Shown here: positions 60,642-63,606 of the stretch, one piece after another
Position numbering within the stretch: position 1 is the stretch's first letter
Layout: each line of letters starts with the position of its first letter
Assembly: GCA_900548115.1 (NCBI GenBank)
Contig: URJL01000008.1
Span: forward strand, 1-63,606
Length of the DNA: 63,606 bases
Source of the DNA: an uncultured Eubacteriales bacterium
GTDB taxonomy: Bacteria > Bacillota > Clostridia > Oscillospirales > CAG-382
Direction: 5' to 3'
Position numbers and translations under genes: made by a program
The notes under the pieces: generated by a model
The model's database searches: none
What the model saw: only the letters and a program-made list of their open reading frames with translations
Told to the model about the DNA's origin: nothing

Positions 60642-61154
60642 ATGACCGGCGTACAAAAAATCCTTGCCCGCGCGGCAAAAAAGCCGACGCTTTTCGTCGG
60701 CGAAGAGCTGATTCTGCCCGAGACGGCGCCCGGAATTTCATCCGACGATCCCGCGTGCGGCGCATACGGCTCGCTGTTTCTTCCCCGGGGGAAAATTCGC
60801 GTTCCGCGCGGCATTTTCATCGATCTGTGCGGCGCTTTGCGGGACGATGTGACAAGCGACGCGGTCGCGGAGTATCTTGTGTCGCTCTGCCGCCCGTATC
60901 TTGCGGTGCGTTCCGCGCCGCTTGTCGCGCCCGAATTCGGCGGCGATTCGCTGACCTATCTCACGATTGAGGATCGCCTTGCGACGGCAAAGAGACTGAT
61001 CAACGAGCATCTCGGCTTTGCGCCGCTTTTCGAATGTGATTTTGTCGCGGCGCAGTATGCCGAGGAAAAAGGACTTCCGCGTCTTGCTCCCCTCTTTAAC
61101 GATTCGCCCGACGATTTCGAGGCGATCGTGCGGGCAGACCTTGCCGCGATCTGA
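60642..61154 (+). CDS. Protein of unknown function
   Basis: 170 aa, ATG with AAAGGAG upstream. Soluble, no signal peptide. N-terminal FVGEELILPE, a Gly/Pro-rich middle (AYGSLFLPRGKIRVPRG) and a C-terminal helical half with HLGFAPLFEC. I do not recognise it. It sits 47 bases after thiN and ahead of the LytM-like gene, which has its own promoter, so it probably ends the long housekeeping operon. Confidence 0.6.
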   Translation: MTGVQKILARAAKKPTLFVGEELILPETAPGISSDDPACGAYGSLFLPRGKIRVPRGIFIDLCGALRDDVTSDAVAEYLVSLCRPYLAVRSAPLVAPEFGGDSLTYLTIEDRLATAKRLINEHLGFAPLFECDFVAAQYAEEKGLPRLAPLFNDSPDDFEAIVRADLAAI

Positions 61155-61213
61155 AAAAGCAAAAGCCGAGCGCGCCCGTCTATACGGCGCACACGGCAAA
61201 GAAAATTTGGGGC

Positions 61214-61242
61214 TTGACCCGAGAGAGAAAAAAAGGTATAAT
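61214..61242 (+). promoter_or_regulatory. Vegetative promoter of the LytM-like gene
   Basis: TTGACC (61214-61219) and TATAAT (61237-61242) are 17 bases apart, 46 bases ahead of the start codon. Confidence 0.9.
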
Positions 61243-61287
61243 GAAGATACACGAATTACAATTATTGTGAAAGGAATCGACCGAGCC

Positions 61288-62913
61288 ATGCTGAAACGTT
61301 CCACTTATGTTCTGCTGTCACTGCTTTTGTGTATACCGCTGGTCTTTATCGTATATTTTTCGCTTTCCACCGACACCGAGAAACCGCAGAATGCGGGACT
61401 TGTGCGGGTCGATATCGAAAATAAAGACGGATACGACTTTACTTATTCCGACAAGGAGGATCTCGATCTGTATTACACGGCGGTCGCAAACGCGAAAAAA
61501 ATCGACCGTCCCGTTCGGGATGTCTCGGGCGATACGCCGACCTCCGTTGTGTATAATGAGCTGGAGGCCGCGTATCCGTACAGCTTTTACATGGCGTCCG
61601 ATTCGGGCGAATGCTATTACAGCGACAGCGCGGGGACTTTTTACCGTCTGGATCAAACCGACGCGCAGTCGCTTCTGTCCCGCCGCGAATTTGCTTATCT
61701 TTATGAGGGATATACGCTCCCCTCGGCGGTCATTACCGCTCCCGACGGGGCGCATACGCTGAACAGCGCAGAGGGGGCCGATTGGCATTTCCTTTGCGGA
61801 GCGGACTTTTCCGAAGGATTTATTCCCGAAGCGGTCGACGCGGGCGTTATCGCCTTCAAGCAGTCCGAGCCGCTGACTCTTGCTTTTTCCGAAGCGCCGT
61901 CGCGCTGCGAGATCACGGTTATGCGCGGCGACACGGTCGTTCATTCGGGCGAGGATCTTACGGAACTTTCCGACAAGCTCTCCTATGCTTCCGATACGCC
62001 CCTCACCTGTGAGATCAAAGCCGAGTGGGTGCAGACCGACGGGATCCCGTATTACGGCAGCGCAACTTATACCGCGTCGCTGCTTTACGATATTCCCGCA
62101 ACCTACAGCGTCGTCGACGCACGTCTTTCGCCCGGTGAATTCACGATTTTGCAATTTGCCAATCTGAACGACGATCAGGCAGTCACGCTCGTTTCCGAGC
62201 TTCCGCTGCCCGCGACCAAGGTACATACGGTCGGCGACCGCAAGTTTGTCTTTATGCCGGTGGATGTGAGCGCCGTTCCGGGAAAATACACGATTAAGGT
62301 CATTGCCGGAAACGAGGAAAGCTCGTTCTCCTTCACGGTCGGAAACAAGAGCTTTAACGAAGCGCAGATCAGCACCAAGCACGGCAGCGGAGCTTATGAC
62401 AGCGCCAAAGCCGAATTCGACGCGCTGGTCAAGAGCCTTACCGATCAAAGCGCCGCCGAACGCCTGTGGGACGACAACGCGAACGGCACGTATAAATTCA
62501 CAAGCCCCGTCGCGTCGGCAAAGATCGGCACGCCCGCTTTCGGTACCAATGTTATTGCCGATACCAACTTAAAGGGCAGCACGCCTTACCGCACCGCTTA
62601 TCTCACCATCGAGGCGGCGGAGGGCACGTCGGTCGGCGCAACGGCGACCGGAAAGGTCGTGTATGCGGGCGAAAACGGCTGCGCCGGGAAAGCGGTTATT
62701 CTGGATCACGGCTGCGGCGTTCTCTCGATCTATTCGAATCTTTCGGAAATTTCGGTCTCGGTCGGCGACACGGTCGCGATCGGCGAAGCGCTCGGAAAAG
62801 CGGGCAAGACCGGCTATATGTTCAATTCGGGCGTGAAATTCGCCATGACGATGGAGGGCATTTATATCAATCCCGCCTCGAACTACAACTACGGTATCCG
62901 CGTATCCTCGTGA
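61288..62913 (+). CDS. Membrane-anchored protein with a degenerate LytM (M23-like) domain
   Basis: 541 aa from the ATG at 61288; GTG at 61267 is an alternative seven residues longer. One N-terminal membrane helix (about 6-26), a long extracytoplasmic part with beta-sandwich patterning (about 200-375), and a C-terminal domain (about 415-541) with the LytM layout: EGTSVGATATGKVVYAGENG, VILDHGCGVLSIYSNLSE, VGDTVAIGEALGKAG. The zinc ligands are missing: HxxxD is replaced, the YxHL His is Asn and the HLHF motif is VKFAM. It may therefore bind rather than cut peptidoglycan, like SpoIIQ or amidase activators. Confidence 0.85.
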   Translation: MLKRSTYVLLSLLLCIPLVFIVYFSLSTDTEKPQNAGLVRVDIENKDGYDFTYSDKEDLDLYYTAVANAKKIDRPVRDVSGDTPTSVVYNELEAAYPYSFYMASDSGECYYSDSAGTFYRLDQTDAQSLLSRREFAYLYEGYTLPSAVITAPDGAHTLNSAEGADWHFLCGADFSEGFIPEAVDAGVIAFKQSEPLTLAFSEAPSRCEITVMRGDTVVHSGEDLTELSDKLSYASDTPLTCEIKAEWVQTDGIPYYGSATYTASLLYDIPATYSVVDARLSPGEFTILQFANLNDDQAVTLVSELPLPATKVHTVGDRKFVFMPVDVSAVPGKYTIKVIAGNEESSFSFTVGNKSFNEAQISTKHGSGAYDSAKAEFDALVKSLTDQSAAERLWDDNANGTYKFTSPVASAKIGTPAFGTNVIADTNLKGSTPYRTAYLTIEAAEGTSVGATATGKVVYAGENGCAGKAVILDHGCGVLSIYSNLSEISVSVGDTVAIGEALGKAGKTGYMFNSGVKFAMTMEGIYINPASNYNYGIRVSS

Positions 62914-63043
62914 TCGGACGCGCAGGGCAGAATAAAAGAATAAACGAAAAAGGGAGAGCTTTTGCCCTTCCTTTTTATTTCCCGTTATAAAAGTATTTCA
63001 CCGTAATGCCCGCTGCAAATGTGCCGACACAGCATGAGTAGTG

Positions 63044-63402
63044 TGAAATAGAATTCCGACCATCGGAATTCTATTTCACGGCAACACCCGCCGTAGGCGC
63101 GACCGTCGGAATTCATTTTCACGGCAACACCCGCTGTTGGCGCGACCGTCGGAATTCATTTTCACGGCAACAACCGCCGTAGGCGCGACCGTCGGAATTC
63201 ATTTTCACGGCAACAACCGCCGTTGGCGCGACCATCGGAATTCTATTTCACGGCAACACCCGCTGTTGGCGCGACCGTCGGAATTCATTTTCACGGCAAC
63301 AACCGCCGTAGGCGCGACCGTCGGAATTCATTTTCACGGCAACAACCGCCGTTGGCGCGACCGTCGGAATTCATTTTCACGGCAACAACCGCCGTTGGCG
63401 CG
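63044..63402. repeat. Family A palindrome and 43-bp tandem array
   Basis: The palindrome has arms TGAAATAGAATTCCG and complement. It is followed by seven units of exactly 43 bp (starting 63079, 63122, 63165, 63208, 63251, 63294, 63337) and a partial eighth (63380-63402). Each unit reads CGGCAAC(A/C)(A/C)CCCGC(C/T)GT(A/T)GG with GCGACCGTCGGAATTC near the middle, so only the right palindrome arm is amplified. Confidence 0.88.
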
Positions 63403-63606
63403 GGCGACCGATGGTCGCCCCTACTTTCGTTCTTCTTCCCGCTTTGTATAATTTCATCGCGCAAAGCGCGACCCGTAATGGCGGAAAAGACAAGCATGCC
63501 GTTTCTGATTGAGCGTACCAACTCTGTACAATCAGGAGATTTTTAAGAGCACAAGCCCTTAAATCGCTTTTCTTTGGCAGTCAATTATAAAGACGATTCG
63601 GAGTTT
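63403..63606 (-). repeat. Family D element D4, cut by the window edge
   Basis: On the minus strand this reads like D3: CGAATCGTCTTTATAATTGA, CTGCCAAAGAAAAGCGATTT, then TTAAGGGCTTGTGCTCTTAA, AAATCTCCTGATTGTACAGA, ACGCTCAATCA, GGGTCGCGCTTTGCGCG and a GGGCGACC/GGTCGCCC hairpin (63402-63420). It runs off the right end inside what should be the GAGTTT/AAACTC hairpin. Confidence 0.82.

Larger units (their letters stand above)
62914..63606. other. Repeat-filled region at the right edge
   Basis: 693 bases without a gene. First a weak terminator-like A-rich/T-rich stem (about 62957-62980). Then a family A palindrome (63044-63078, perfect arms, loop ACCAT), a 43-bp tandem array (63079-63402) and a family D copy in the minus orientation (63403 to window end). 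Confidence 0.85.

Noticed and set aside
63079..63402. CRISPR-like array at the right edge
   Set aside because: The 43-bp units are contiguous, without unique spacers between repeats, and no cas genes are present. It is a simple tandem array.
63137..63451. 104-aa repetitive plus-strand reading frame over the array
   Set aside because: It is a by-product of the 43-bp units, has no ribosome binding site, and the repeat length is not a multiple of three.

Overview
The window looks like a chromosome segment of an endospore-forming Clostridia bacterium (Bacillota), probably an uncultured gut lineage near Oscillospirales. The evidence is the conserved Firmicutes cluster yicC-remA-gmk-rpoZ-priA-def-fmt-rsmB-rlmN-stp-prkC-rsgA-thiN, an ecfA-ecfA-ecfT-truA block, a T-box in front of thrS, a CotF-like coat protein, an SLH-domain protein, many G-rich ribosome binding sites, and vegetative promoters of TTGACA-N17-TATAAT type. 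The assignment below class level is inference. I saw no tRNA, rRNA, CRISPR array, transposase or prophage gene.

Layout. 0.3-4.6 kb (+): a membrane-anchored protein, a small helical protein, an ABC-F ATPase and an SLH-domain exported protein. 4.6-13.1 kb (-): mfd, thrS with its T-box leader, a secreted nuclease pair and an AEC-type transporter. 13.3-16.1 kb: a cysteine-rich coat-like protein (+), a ferredoxin (-) and an FAD oxidoreductase (+). 16.3-20.9 kb (-): a solute-binding lipoprotein, rpiB, scpB, a sugar isomerase-like protein and an MBL hydrolase. 21.1-24.4 kb: a CotF pair (+), a DeoR regulator (-) and a divergent sugar dehydrogenase-rpe pair (+). 24.5-36.6 kb (mostly -): two carbohydrate-type enzymes, secG, a second MBL hydrolase, scpA, an M50 protease, recX, an orphan response regulator, an HD hydrolase, a PflX-like radical SAM protein, an MreD-like protein and a parvulin lipoprotein. 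37.2-62.9 kb (+): a divergent topoisomerase B subunit, a beta-helix protein, an rRNA methyltransferase-like protein, the ECF module with truA, and then the long housekeeping cluster ending in a degenerate LytM-domain protein.

The most unusual content is non-coding. Several intergenic gaps are filled with related hairpin-rich repeats. Family A consists of 15-bp-arm palindromes with a conserved 5-nt loop and stems that vary by compensatory changes. It is often joined to a variable number of roughly 28-bp units built on GTTATGTCGGC. One 275-bp copy is a nested inverted repeat. Family D elements of about 200-450 bp, also hairpin-rich, lie shortly upstream of priA, fmt and stp inside the housekeeping cluster, with a fourth inverted copy at the right edge. 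In two unrelated genes on opposite strands the family A arm supplies the same Leu-Pro-stop ending.

Working model (inference): these repeats are a structured DNA or RNA element family that settles at operon joints and gene 3' ends, where it could act in transcript processing, termination or mobility.
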